A DNA stretch of 64,000 nt, from assembly GCA_009760855.2 (NCBI GenBank), contig WPIO01000083.1, positions 1,520,001-1,584,000 of the forward strand. Reading direction: 5' to 3'. The notes under the pieces were generated by a model, which was not told the DNA's origin, made no database searches, and saw only the letters and a program-made list of their open reading frames with translations. Made by a program: the position numbers and the translations under genes. This stretch comes from Cristatella mucedo (Eukaryota > Bryozoa > Phylactolaemata > Cristatellidae). Positions 10,636-21,774 of the stretch are shown piece after piece (positions within the stretch are counted from its first letter, which is position 1; every line of letters begins with the position of its first letter).

Positions 10636-12396
10636 TTATAAGTTCTTTTTAAATGTGGTCAATTCAAGAGATGTTCTGACGCAAGTCGGGAGGGAGTTCC
10701 AGGCTTTGGGGGCATACGAACTAAATGCACGTTCTCCAAAGGATTTGAGGTTTTTTTCGAGGAATTGGTAGACTGTTGGATTCCAAAAAGCAGGTGGTAC
10801 GATGCTTGGCCTGGTGGGGGAGTAGATCTGAGAGATAGGCTGGAGCCATAGAATGAAGGGACCTAAAAGTGAGCGACAAAACCTTGAAATCAATCCGTTG
10901 CTTGACTGGTGGCCAGTGCAGGTCGGCAAGAAGTGGTGTGATGTGGCAACTGCGATGCTCACGACAGACAAGCGTAGCTGCCGAGTTTTGCACCAGCTGC
11001 AATCGCCTGATCGTAAATGCCGGTAGGCCAGCAAGCAGTGAGTTGCAGAAGTCGAGACGGGATGTCACGAATGTATGGACCAACTTGGACGTGGTATCCT
11101 TATCTAAACAAGCCCGAATTTTAGCAATGTTGTGTAGCTGAAAGTAGGCAGATTTGACTGTGGAGCTGATGTGGTCGTCTAACGTGAGGTCACTTTGGAA
11201 CATGACACCTAGATTTCGAGCTGATTCAACAGAAGATATGCTGGCCGAGCCAATTCTGAGCGTCAACCTTTCCAATTAGTGAATCACACTGGGTTTGCCC
11301 ATAACTAGTAAGTTAATTTTATTATCGTTTAATTTTAGAAAAATTGCTGCTATCCATATGCAAATGTGGTAATACATGCAGCAAGTGAGTTGAGAGAATT
11401 TGAGGTGCTCGAAACCTGGGAGGGATCAAAGCAAAGATACAACTGAGTGTCATCCGCATAGAAGTGAAAGCCTAGATTGTGCTTGGCAATCACATCAGTA
11501 AGAGGGAGAGTGTAAACCGTGAAAAGAACCGGACCTAGCACGGAGCCCTGAGGTACCCCATATTTCAGAGGTACCTCGGATGATCTTTATCCATTCACGT
11601 CAATACTCTGAAGTCTCCCACTGAGATAGGACCTGAACCATTGCAGAGCAGTGCCAGTGATGCCCAGGCGATATGAGGGGTGCTTTAGAAGAACTTTGTG
11701 ATCGATAGTATCAAAAGCTGCCGAAAGATTGAGCAAAACAAGCAGAGACACTCCACCCATGTCTCCACTCCTAAGTAGGTCGTTGTATACCCTAAGCAAT
11801 GCTGACTCTGTGGAGTGATTAGCTCTAAAGCCAGACTGGAACTTACTAGAAAGGTTTGAAGTTTCGATATACGAGTTCAGCTGGTCTGCCACGACCCGTT
11901 CCAGTGTCTTTGATAGGAATGGTAGAAGGGAGACTGGGCGGTAGTTGCTCAAGTTCTCTTGATCTAGTGTGGCTTTCTTGAGAAGTGGCCTGACTACAGC
12001 TTTTTTGAAAGGTGCTGGGATATGGCCTGAGGCTAATGACATATTAATGATGTTAGTTATGCATGGCAGCAGCAGATCAATGCAACGTAGGAGCAGGACA
12101 GTGGGAATAGGGTCCAGAGGACTTGTCTTCTTTGATTGAGATACAAACTTTAGGACTAGATCACTAGTGATCTGCTTAAATTCAGACATTGAGGTGCACC
12201 CAGGAACCGAGGAACAGCATTCTAGTGGGGATGTTGTCATCGCCGGGATGGACTCCCTGATCTTGTCTATCTTCTGCACAAAGAATCGAGAGAAGCGATC
12301 GGCTAGATCATCACAAGGATCATCAGGTAAGGAGCTAATCTGGGAGCGGTTGAGGAGATGGTTGATCGTCGACATCAGCATTTTTGGATTGTGCAT
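10636..12396 (-). pseudogene. LINE ORF2, reverse transcriptase and C-terminus, broken
   Basis: In 5' to 3' order on the minus strand: FKKAVVRPLLKKATLDQENL, NYRPVSLLPFLSKTLERVV, SGFRANHSTESALL, motif A LNLSAAFDTIDH, WFRSYLSGRLQSIDVNG, GPVLFTVYTLPL, the catalytic YADDTQLYL, then the C-terminal HW-PVKQRIDFKVLSL and APKAWNSLPTCV. The frame changes near 11541-11587, 11275-11350 and again in the C-terminus. The family motif is normally LDLSAAFD; here Asn replaces the first Asp. The protein copied LINE RNA by target-primed reverse transcription. Confidence 0.92.
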
Positions 12397-12601
12397 CTGT
12401 GATTCAACAATGTTTTTATAGAAATGTTTTTATATAACTTTGTCCGAGGTGCAAACTTGTCGAGCGTGTCAGCTAGTGTCGTGTTGTAGCTATCTAACAA
12501 TGATGAGAGATAGGAGGGAGGACTGAGCAGCAGAGGTGAAGCAGATATTCTCGCACGGACAGCATCGATGTCAAGGGTCTTGAGGTTTCACGATTTACAG
12601 G

Positions 12602-13426
12602 TTATTTTAGAGGAGGAGGTGGCACACACTGTAGATTGAATGAGATCTGCATGTGGTCAGATAAGCAGGATTTGGTAATAATTGGCGATGGCAAATTGCA
12701 CTTGTATGAGAAAATCTGGTCGAGTGTGTGACCCTTGATGTGAGTAGGGCCATGCACATGAGCCACAAGAGACAATGAGTCGGTCAATGCACGAAATTCC
12801 CTGCTGAAAGCGTCAGATAAGTTATCCAAGTGAACGTTGAAATCACTCATAACGAGGAAGGATCGATTTCTTGCACACAGAATCGAAATGAGATCGGAGG
12901 AATCTGAGATAAAGGAGGATTTGGTACCTGGTGGGCGATAGACTACTGCCACTATCGGTAGCTTGTTTTCGGATGAGACCAAGACAATTGATTCAAAAGA
13001 CTGCTTCGAGGGTACTGCAAATGGATTGAAGTTGAATTTCGAGCACACGATAACAGCAACTCCACCTCCAGTTTTGATTGATCTAATGGTGTGAAAGAAC
13101 GAGAAACCAGATGGGGTTGAGTCTTTAATTGTCGGGCAGTTTATCGATTTTAGCCAAGTTTCAGTTAGGTTGAGCAGCTCGATACCATTTTCAGAAATAG
13201 GGTCGCTTATTACCAGAGGTTTATTGCACTTTGAGCGAGGATTCCAAAGGCAAGCGGTAAGTCTGGCCGATGGAGTTACAACAGGCCTGATGACCACTAA
13301 GTTAGAGAGATTCACAGTGACGCATGTGGGGGAGCGTGCTGAGCGGTTCGAGACAATGATTGGAATACCAAACGAGCGGGTACTCAGCTCAGTACTCAGC
13401 TTAATGCCGACGATAGTCAGCTGCAC
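12602..13426 (-). pseudogene. LINE APE-type endonuclease domain
   Basis: Open over about 275 codons on the minus strand, with the expected endonuclease blocks in order: LLNLTETWL, SIKTGGGVAVIV, VAVVYRPPG, LVMSDFNVH, THIKGHTLDQI and CLSDHMQI. These correspond to the apurinic-endonuclease-like nicking domain of CR1/L2-group LINEs. It is separated from the reverse transcriptase by a frame break at 12397-12601. Confidence 0.9.
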
Positions 13427-13559
13427 CTATCAATTGATCATTCTAAGCCTTGCTTTGCTTCTGACGCACTTACCCCCTTCAGCCTGCTTCGACAACATTC
13501 GGCACTTGGATGGCCATTAACTTCTGTAGCTTAGCACCGAGTAGACTAACCTAATTGTT

Positions 13560-13925
13560 ACAGGCCAACTTTTTCTTTTCACCTTACTGTTTAAAGGGCT
13601 AGCCGTCAAGATTGGTTCACATAGCATCTCTCTGTGACGACCACGTGTAATCTAGGGATGCTGTTCCGACGTCATTGGATGAGCTCATTGCATCCACTGT
13701 CAAGTCGGCCCAATGTCAGCTGACGAACTTTCCCAAAATAATGGTTTGCTGAGACAAGCTTACGACAGCCAAACTAGTACATGCTTTTTGAGACATTGCA
13801 TATATGTTATTGCCATTCTTTTTATTAATGACCCAGCTTGTATCCTTGATAGTCTGCAACTGGTGCAGAACTTTGCAGCTCATATGATCTTTCGTGAACG
13901 TCAAAACATTCCTCTGTCTTGACAC
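13560..13925 (+). mobile_element. Older plus-strand LINE, continuation
   Basis: The plus strand carries decayed ORF2 sequence downstream of YADD: IASTVKSAQCQL (other copies ISSTVKSAYFQL), AKLVHAF and SLQLVQNFAAHMIFRERQ (other copies RLQLVQNSAARLVCRER). Order and orientation fit the fragment at 10115-10367, so the two look like halves of one element opened by the LINE at 10368-13525. Confidence 0.7.
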
Positions 13926-14385
13926 TGGCTCCAAACTTTTGTGAGAAAAAGGCAAAACGGACAGAACTGGTTAGAAAGGTCGGAAAGGTTTGAATTGCAC
14001 TGATCTTAAAATCACAATTAAAATGCTGAGCTGGAATTCCTTTTTTAACATTAAATTGTACTGTTTCCGATCAAGTTTGTATAACTCCTGATACTGCTAC
14101 TATTCTCACGGTCTACCCCCTCCTTAATTGTTAGTTCATTTTCTGAATGTCTTATCTTTCTTTTATGTCAATGTAGCTCGAGATGACAGCACACTTTCTC
14201 AAATTGAACGGCGATAAAAACCAACTTAATAAGAATACATTAGTATAGTGCCCTCAGAGAACTTAATCTTTGTCTAGGCACTACATATGCTATAAAGGAA
14301 GCATGATCATATGATTAGTGGTAGCATGCACTGTGCCAACATGCATAATATGGTTAGTAGTAACATGCTTAGTGTCAGCATATAT
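13905..14385. repeat. Duplicated composite segment, copy 2
   Basis: Direct partner of 7640-8150, with the same order of landmarks including the junction between a plus-strand LINE scrap near 14180 and the minus-strand LINE tail starting near 14225. Many substitutions and small indels separate the two, so the duplication is old. Confidence 0.8.
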
Positions 14386-15855
14386 TTGCACAGAAAAGCA
14401 AATTACGAGGACGCAGCAAATGCTGTAAGAAACGGGTTGTATTTAGCTTTTTAAATGTGTCAAGTCAGGGATGTCGTGACTTTAGCCGGGAGTGAGTCCC
14501 GCGCTTTGGGAGCATACAAAATAACGGCACGGTCTCTTATGGACTTAAGGTTGGTTCGATATATAGCTAAACGAATAGATTCACGAAAGCGGGTGGTACT
14601 ATGCCTAGCCTGGTTGGGGAGTAGTTTTGATAGATCGACCGAAGCCAGAGAATGCCGGAATCTAAAAGTAAGTGACGAGCAAATGGGTGCAGCCAGGGAG
14701 TTAAGAGATGCTGACGTGGCGGAGGGAAGAGAAAAATTAAAACAACAAAAGTACAGCTGTGTGTTATCTTCATAGTAGTAACAACCTAGATTGTGCTGAC
14801 GATCACATAGGCATGAGGTAGAGTAATTATTGTGAAAATAAGTGGACCAAGCTCATAGCCCTGAGGTTCCTTGTACTTTAGCGGCTCCTAGGGTGAATTT
14901 GTATGTTTACATCAATATTAAAATCTCACTGAGAGAGATCTAAAACATTGCAGTGCAGCGCCAGTGATATTCAAGGCGAGTTGAGAGGCGCTCGAGAAAC
15001 ACTTGGTTATCACTAGATCAAACGCAGCTGAGAGATTGAGCAAATAAAAGTAGAGACTTTACTTATGTCTAAATTCCGGAGGAAGTCGTTATACACACGA
15101 AGCAGTGATGACTCTGTTGAGTGATTAGCTCTAAAACCAGACTGGAACTTACTTGCTGGGTTTAAAGTTTCAATGTAAGTTTGGTTGGTCTGCTACTAGT
15201 TCCTTGATAGGGACAGCAGTAGTAGGAACACTGGGCGACAGTTGCTTCACAAGTTCTCTTGGTCCGACATTGCTTCAAGTTTTCTTCGTCTGGTGTTACT
15301 TTCTTTATTAGCGTCCTAACAGCATTCAATTTGAAAGGTGCAGGGGCAAGACCTGAGGCTAAGGACATGTTTATTATGTTAGTTATGCATATCGGCAGTA
15401 AATCTATGCATCGTAGAAGTCGGATAGTGGGAATCGGATCCAGAGGTCTCTTTTGACTGGTGGATGATTTTCAGGGTCAAGTCACTCGTGGTCTCGCCTT
15501 GAACGCAGACATTGAGGTGCTGCACGGAATTGAGGGAAGAGTCCCATGGGGACTTTACTGAAAGAGAGGAGTCCATCTAGGATGCTGCTACCTTGGTCGT
15601 GGGCTCGAGCCCTTCGGTACATCCGAAGCCCCTGGATTGAGATTAACTTTCTTAGTGCATTATACAAATAATTAATATTTTAAATTATACTTAAGATGTT
15701 AGATGGTAGAAATCAGCATCTTTTTTCATCGTTCATGTGATTCAGCAATATTTTTTATGGAAGCTAGACTTAGCCTTTGCCACGATAGATTGGTATGGCC
15801 TACCGTACTGCTCATATTTCTGTCGATAAATGGTAAGACCTGATCTTAACAATAG
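14225..15855 (-). mobile_element. Diverged CR1/L2-like LINE, interrupted by SINE-B
   Basis: Minus-strand LINE with the tail near 14230, degraded C-terminus, and reverse transcriptase blocks such as MSLASGLAPAPFKLNAVRTL (15162-15368), matching MSLASGHIPAPFKKAVVRPL of the better copy. Upstream ORF2 sequence continues to about 15790, past a SINE-B fragment at 15588-15680. An internal deletion around 14710-14780 removes part of the reverse transcriptase. Confidence 0.82.
15588..15680 (+). mobile_element. SINE-B fragment
   Basis: 3' part of SINE-B: ggtcgtgggctcgagccc (B-box region), then gattgagattaactttctta and an ATT-rich tail. It lies inside the minus-strand LINE at 14225-15855. Confidence 0.7.
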
Positions 15856-16310
15856 TATTAATAATAATATATTTGTATAGTGTCCCGAGAGCACTTAATC
15901 TCTTTCTAGGCATGTGCTGTAAAGGAAGCATGATCATGTGTCTAGTGGTAACATTCGGTGTCAACATGCATAATATGGTTAATGGTTACATGCCAAGTAT
16001 CAACGTGCAATATATGATTAGTGGTAGCTTGCACAGTGTCAACCCGAATAACCACATGAAGGACAGGTCACAAGGGACCCAGATAATGCTGTGAGAAACA
16101 GGTACGTTTCAGCTTCTTTTTAAATGTTGTCAAGTCATGGGATGCGGTGACGTCAGTCGGGAATTAGTTTCAGGCTTACAAAGCTTAGGGAGCATACGAA
16201 CTAAAGGCGCAGTCTCCAAAGGATTTCTGATTCCTTCGAGGCTTAGCTGAACGATTGAGTCAGACGAGCAGGTGGTACGATGCCTAGACCTGTTTCAGGG
16301 TTTGAGTGGT
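15856..16310 (-). mobile_element. LINE 3' end and ORF2 C-terminus, old copy
   Basis: Starts with aataataatatatttgtata (tail), hairpin remnant, tgctgtaaaggaagcatgatc and 3' untranslated repeats (catgcataatatggtta), then a degraded C-terminus with gcgcagtctccaaaggattt. It breaks off near 16310. Confidence 0.75.
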
Positions 16311-17555
16311 GCAGCTTATTGAAATGGCTCCGCCCCCTAAAATGTTTAGAGTGGATATTCGCTGCACCTAGTCTTTCAGTATGTTGTCGCTGTAGACAAT
16401 TGTGTAATGGCCACTTTCACTTTCAAATATGACTAGGTCATCAAGACTTGCTGCGGTCTGATAATTTTAGAGATTTGTCATGTACTTCCACGTTACAAAT
16501 ATCATAGATACCGGCGAATATTTTAAGAGGACATTACCTTTGAAAGGCAGGTCTATGGTCATATCGCTAAGCGGTACTGCTCCGTCGCTTCTGATCTCTA
16601 TTGAGATGAGAAGCGGCGGCTACCAACTTCTACGTAAAGGCTTGGGTTCTCCCGCAAACACTTTGAGCTGAGATTTAATGACAGGCGTAGTTGCATTCAA
16701 CCATCTCGGTTCCATATCGTTCCAGGGAATGGTAGACCAAAACTCTCCTCTTTTATTCTCGTTCCTACCTTATTGATTGCTTATGCTGCGTTTGTGCGCT
16801 TTCTCGGGCTTGGACTTAGGAGACCTGGCTAAATGACCAGTAGCGACGAGGCGGTCTACTCGCTGAAAAAATTATATGCAGCAGTAAAGGTACTAAATTA
16901 TCAACGACATGAAAAAACTTGAATACTGTGAGGGCGCGCGTCGGCCTGACGAGGATAGCTGACGCCCTGGATTCGAGTGGTAGAAGACAACTGTATTCGC
17001 AAACACGTTCAAGCGGCGTTATATAGCTGTGAGGCGTCCCATGCGTAGGTCGGCATCTAGGCTGAAGAATGAAGAGACGCTTCGAGTATAGCGTTCGCAC
17101 ACGCTGGCGGACTGGCCGAAAGTGGGGTACGCGCGGCCGTGTGGTCACGTGACCATCGCACTAACTAGCCTGCCGAGCTGGCTGTTGCACAGGGCGAGGC
17201 CGCAGAGCCCTGCTGTTGACGTTCCGAGAATGTGAACTTCAGCTGGTGCGACCCAGATGACAAACACCCAGGTGTTGACACCACAGTATTTCAATTATGT
17301 CACCCCTCATCTGCTCTGACTCATCATCTCAACTGTCCGACAGGTCATAGCGTATAATTGTTCTTCATCATGAAACGATGCAGAGCACCAGAAGAAAATC
17401 AAGACCCACCAAGCCGCACAAAGAGAATTGCATAAAAAAGCGAATGATTTTTTGTTTTTTTCCTCATATTTATTGTGTACTGCAAATACTTTTTGCACGT
17501 GCATTCAGGTATATGAGTTACTAAATTTACCAGGGTCTCGTGCAAGGATGCAAGG
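16311..17555. other. No recognised gene or repeat
   Basis: A minus-strand open frame at 16816-17148 has no motif I recognise. The GC content rises around 16900-17250. Nothing supportable is seen. Confidence 0.4.
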
Positions 17556-17700
17556 CGTATGAAAATCCTCGCTTCTGCCCTATAAATTCGGCTACACGTA
17601 CCTGCGGCAGAGCCGAGGGGCATTAGCCCCCCCCCCCTACAGGGACCAGCGACCTGAGCCACCTTCCGACCGTCACCAACGACGAAATTACGTCCTAATA
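17556..17700 (-). repeat. Relative of the 24.5-kb hAT-type MITE
   Basis: The reverse complement shares taatttcgtcgt-ggtgac, the cccctgtag-ggggg-gggcat block and gccgcaggta-like sequence with the interior of the MITE at 24501-24804. It also has a polyC/polyG run at 17628-17637. Termini are not clear. Confidence 0.5.
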
Positions 17701-17959
17701 ATAATAATAATAATACACTTGTTATTGTGCCTTAATTCTACGCTATGAGCAACTGCCGAGTTGCTGCCAAATAATCACTTATTTTGCGCAATAATTGTGA
17801 TAACCTGTGGGTTTATCTCCCTACGGAAATCTGGGTCTTGCCCCGCCATCTCGGCTCCGCGAAGCTACAGCGAAACATCGCCCGAAACCACGTCAGTGGA
17901 GATCAACATCGCAAATCGGTGCCAAGTACTAATTATAAGAAATTAGAATTGTTGACCGT

Positions 17960-18107
17960 ACGGTATGACTGATAATACACGAGCATAGCAGAGAACACGT
18001 TTATTCAGGCCCGGCAGGTACCGGGAGCGTCCAGTACAATGGACCTCCTACAACCGGGAGTTACATAGCCATGGGAGGGGCAAACAGCATATGTCAATAT
18101 CCCCCTT
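17960..18107 (-). mobile_element. Candidate Ty3/Gypsy 3' LTR
   Basis: Directly 3' (minus strand) of the integrase C-terminus lies a purine tract, the reverse complement of cccccttttatagg, and then a stretch with cctgaataaacgtg (possible poly(A) signal). The outer end is not delimited and no second copy of this LTR was found. Confidence 0.45.
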
Positions 18108-18109
18108 TT

Positions 18110-18640
18110 ATAGGAAAGCACATAATCCCTTTGCCATGTTGGAGTTTGACTGGGTGGCTTTGGTCAAGCTTGCTGTGTTGTAGCTGGAGGCTGCTAGATG
18201 TGTAATGGCTTCTGCACCGAGTAACGCTGTCACATCTACCCCATTCGCAGGCTGCAGATGGTGGTAATTGCTTGATGGCTCTCAGGCGTCGCTCCACAGC
18301 GTTACGTCTATGTCTCTGCGAGCTTGCTCTGCCGCTTTTGGGTTGGGATAAATATGTCACCGGCTCCGCTGGTAGAATGTTGCTGTCCTGTCCTGGATGG
18401 TGTGGGGCCTGTTGCCGTGGGTTTCTACGACAGTACCTTCTCGAAGCTGCTTGTCAGCAGGCACTCTCCTGTAGAGGATTGCTTGACCGATTTTGAGTGG
18501 GCTAAGATCTTGAGCTCTGGAGTCGTAGTGCCTTTTGACAACTGCCCGCCGTCTAGCTGTCGCGGCTGCTGCCCTAGACCTCTGGCCATTGCTGGATGCA
18601 GGCAAGGCTGCGAAACAATACATTGTAAATAAAATATACT
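18110..18640 (-). pseudogene. Ty3/Gypsy pol, integrase C-terminal region
   Basis: The minus strand reads AVVKRHYDSRAQDLSPLKIG followed by QAILYRRVPADKQLREGTVV and a TFYQRSR end, the standard layout of a Gypsy integrase C-terminus (K-x-YYD-x-A-x-L-L-x-G, then a small beta domain, then the final R-N/S-R). The integrase core, reverse transcriptase and RNase H are not present upstream, where a hAT fossil lies instead. A retrotransposon remnant. Confidence 0.75.
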
Positions 18641-18770
18641 TTAATAAACTGACTGCAATATATTGTGCTAATTCACTTGACAATACAAATATATTGTACG
18701 GGATTGGTTGACAATACCAATATATTTGACAATTATTGTAATATATTAAGGTATTATTATAAACTTATTC
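18610..18770. repeat. AT-rich block with CAATATATTG-like motifs, left of hAT
   Basis: Contains repeated near-palindromes such as caatacattgta, gcaatatattgtg, caaatatattgtac and ccaatatatttg within 160 bp. A related block flanks the right side of the hAT fossil (20800-20935). Such clustered subterminal motifs are typical of hAT ends. Confidence 0.55.
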
Positions 18771-18999
18771 ACAACTGTCACGTGATGCATAATACATAAA
18801 AATACATACGTTGGCTTTTCACATTTGAAAAGATCCAATTATATCATATTCGGACATATATCCGTAGACAAAATTTTTAAAGAATCACAATTGTGCAAGT
18901 GCACAATCGTGGTGGCGCCCTTTATTGTCTCAGAGGTCGTCAAATTTGATGTCGAGTTCAAGCTCTCGTCCTACAATCCCACCTGACAACAATAAGGTC

Positions 19000-20777
19000 T
19001 GTCAGCCTTAATTTGGCAAGAATCCTGTTGGTTCTGAAGCCAATACGTGGAAATGCACTTGTGGAACTGTTTGCAAACAAAAAATTAAGCTACGAATCCG
19101 ATATCCCGCATCAAGCAGAAGTAACCAAATTATCTAGAAATGTTTCACTTGGCGAAACAAGCATACGGAGACGGCAAATCCGAAACAGCAAGTGTCATCA
19201 CCGGAAATGGAAAATCAGTATCTGGACAGACCACCTTGATGTACTTGCTTGATAGTCGGTCAACAAATGTATTCAAATGGCTGGAATGGATCATCATGGA
19301 TGAGATCGAATTGATCTTTTGCGAAAAGAAGTTCAAACTGCAATCTAACTCTGTCAAAGCACTCAAGAAATATATGTTCAATCTAGTGGAGGAGGTGGAA
19401 AACGATATCTGTCAAGGTCGCTACTGCTACCACTTTCGCTCTTGTGTTTGCTGACTGGTCTGAGGATTCAATACACTTTATTGTTCTTTTTTATCGTCTA
19501 CCCTGGCAAGTAGCACGCTGCTGATCCTGAAATTCATCTGTTGGCCTTCGCATCTCTCCTTGACGAGACCATTTTTACTGCCGAGAACCATGTGAATTTC
19601 AAAAAATCGACACTTGAGTGGTACTTGTTGTCTCTCGGCACCCTATTCTGTTTGGTCGGAGACAACTGCTCAACCAACAAGGCAACAGCGGACCTTCTTC
19701 GTGTGCCACTTCTGGGATGTCCAAGTAGCTGTTTTAATTCGGCTGTTGAGGCATACATAAGTACATTCCTCGCAACTGAATCGGAGCTAATTCAATTGGC
19801 GAAAGTCAAAGTTGTCAACACTCAAACAGTCAAGTCGATTTCGCTTGATGACATCCCTTCGCCCAGTCAAGCGCAACGTCACCCGCGGGACTGGCGTTCC
19901 AGATATTTTTCAGCGCTTCGAAAGACTCCTTCCAAATCATGATGAGGCAGACGATGAAATAATGGACCTTTTCCTACAGCTGGGCAGAAAAAAAGATATT
20001 CGGGATCGCAAGCAAGCACTGGCCGATTTGCATGATGACCGTGTGCATGTCACCCTTAACCATGTTATTCATGTTGTTTATAAAGCATGATACCACTCAC
20101 CATTCAACCGTGTTTCCTTTGCAGAAAATGTAAAGCGCCTAGAAAGAGATTGAGTTCTATGAGGGTGCTTTATCAAGTGCATTATTATTATTTTAAAATC
20201 TATTTCGATGGCACTGCAGGGACGCGATATGTCATTGAAAGAATCGGATGTTTTATTCCGATCGAGCATTAACTCGTATCTCGAGTTTGCCTTCGACCAC
20301 TATCTTGGCAACGATGCAGATATCATCCACAGTAAAGATCTCCAAACGGCCATCGTCAAGATACAAGCAAAGAAGGAGAACACTCTTACAATTCATGAAG
20401 AACCTGCTATTGAACAATTGTTGCTACCTGCAGCTCAGGACGCGGAAGAAGCTGTAGCTGATGATGCACAATTATGTTTTGCTGAGCAAGCACTCAAGCG
20501 ACAGCGTGTTGAAGAGAAGAAAGCATGCAGCAAGTACGTCAACACGCGTTTCTTGCTTTCAACATAATGTGAGGCGGGGAGACTTTTCTCCATGGCAAAG
20601 CGAGTGTTCTGTCCTCAACGTCGTAGTTTGCAACCCAGAACCTTGGAGGTGCTGCATTTTCTGTATCAAAGCAAGTTACTGTGGAATTTGGCTCTAGTCG
20701 CCTTGAAAGTGAATGAAAATTACTCAGAGACAGCTGATGATAACGAAGAGAACGAAAAAGAATATGAAGAGGATTAG
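19000..20777 (+). pseudogene. hAT-superfamily transposase fossil
   Basis: The plus strand carries a broken hAT transposase. The middle part reads LVGDNCSTNKATADLLRVPL then GCPSSCFNSAVEA, the well-known hAT block around the second catalytic Asp. Downstream are DIFQRFERLLP and a C-terminal dimerisation region SKYVNTRFLLST, RLFSMAKRVF and RRSLQPRTLEVL, ending in an acidic tail at 20777. Stops and frame changes occur at 19454, 19942 and 20090, and a LINE 3' end is inserted at about 20028-20190. It cannot encode a working enzyme. Confidence 0.85.
20028..20190 (+). mobile_element. LINE 3' end inserted in the hAT fossil
   Basis: Plus-strand 3' end of the resident LINE: catgtcacccttaaccatg, gcatgataccactcaccatt, ctttgcagaaaatgtaaag and the terminal hairpin gcgcctagaaagagattgag with an ATTATTATT tail. 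It interrupts the transposase between ALADLHD and the C-terminal dimerisation part, so it arrived after the transposon. Confidence 0.88.
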
Positions 20778-20799
20778 TAAAGTACAAATAATAAATTGC

Positions 20800-20935
20800 A
20801 GTATGTGATGTGTAAGGTGTGCAATATATTGCATTGGTGGCATAGCATATTGCAATGTACTGTATTTTTGGAATTAATATTGAAACATATTTATTGTTGA
20901 ATATCAAAACATTGAATACAATAACAACATTATTG
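20800..20935. repeat. AT-rich block right of the hAT fossil
   Basis: Contains gcaatatattgc, catattgcaatgtac and an ATATTGAA-rich run, mirroring the motifs at 18610-18770. It probably includes the transposon end; the exact terminus is not resolved. Confidence 0.5.
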
Positions 20936-20939
20936 TGTG

Positions 20940-21770
20940 CAGCCTTGGATGTAGGTGGCGGTCCACCGCACGTTCGGCATGGTAGTGTACCCAGACTAGG
21001 TTCAGTTGGCTTGGACAGAATGGCTGTTATGTGGTAAGGGTCACCGGCTAGGGTCTGACCTATGGCATTTATAGTGACAAAGGGTCATCGGGGCTTTTGG
21101 GTAGGAGAAGTTGGCCGAGTAAGTCGTGGTGTTGGAGGCTCCCGGTCTCGCCGAGTTATGCACCTGGATGGTTGCAGGCATGCTCCGGCGATGCGGCCAC
21201 ACATGCAAGGCAACGAGTGCCCAAGGACTGAGAGGAGCTGGAAAGCACGCTCGTTATTGTGATTTATGTATTCCGCATTCGCCGTGTAGCGTGTTCGTGA
21301 TACCCCCCCCCCGCGAGTTGGCGTCTTTCGGCGGAAGCTCTCAACTGCGGTGGACGTCGACTCCGACTAGCCAAGCAGTTACTCAGCCAGCCGGATCTTT
21401 TACGGCGTACGCTCGTGCTGTTGGAACTGAGTCGGTACAGCGGTGGGACTTCGGAAGCCGACTGACCAACTATCACGTTTGTTCACGCTTGCTTCGTCAT
21501 CTTGCGCCCCTATAGTGTACTTTGTATAGGACCCCCTGTAGATTTGTTTAGTTGACCTGTTTTTATTGGCTCATGCGATATTATAAAGAGGTCTAACCTG
21601 ACGGCCGCTCGTCTTACCCTAGCTCAACGGCACGGCGAGCGGCAGCGTGGCCGGAGTATGGCGGGCTTGGCGGGAAATGGCCTCTGACCCCTGGAACTCG
21701 GCTACAGTAGAACCTAGGGACGCACCATTGAATCGGTGTACAATCTGGCAACACCCAGGTCGCCGAGGTC
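20940..21770. other. No gene recognised; possible LTR-like sequence
   Basis: GC-richer sequence between the hAT and gag-protease remains. It includes a C9 run at 21304, a ttataaagaggtc element near 21580 and caataaagaggtc near 21800, which resemble promoter and poly(A) signals of an LTR, but no repeat partner was found. Confidence 0.35.
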
Positions 21771-21774
21771 ATTC

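Larger units (their letters stand above)
10368..13525 (-). mobile_element. Near full-length CR1/L2-like LINE
   Basis: The most complete retrotransposon here, about 3.15 kb on the minus strand. From its 3' end it has the ATT microsatellite tail, the terminal hairpin, the 3' untranslated region, ORF2 C-terminus, reverse transcriptase with YADDTQLYL, and an APE-type endonuclease at the 5' side. No ORF1 was recognised, so it is 5'-truncated or ORF1 has decayed. Several frameshifts and stops separate the ORF2 blocks, so it is not active. It interrupts an older plus-strand LINE. Confidence 0.92.

Noticed and set aside
10721-11541. Active LINE
   Set aside because: Catalytic YADD and endonuclease motifs survive, but ORF2 is broken by at least three frame changes and ORF1 is absent.
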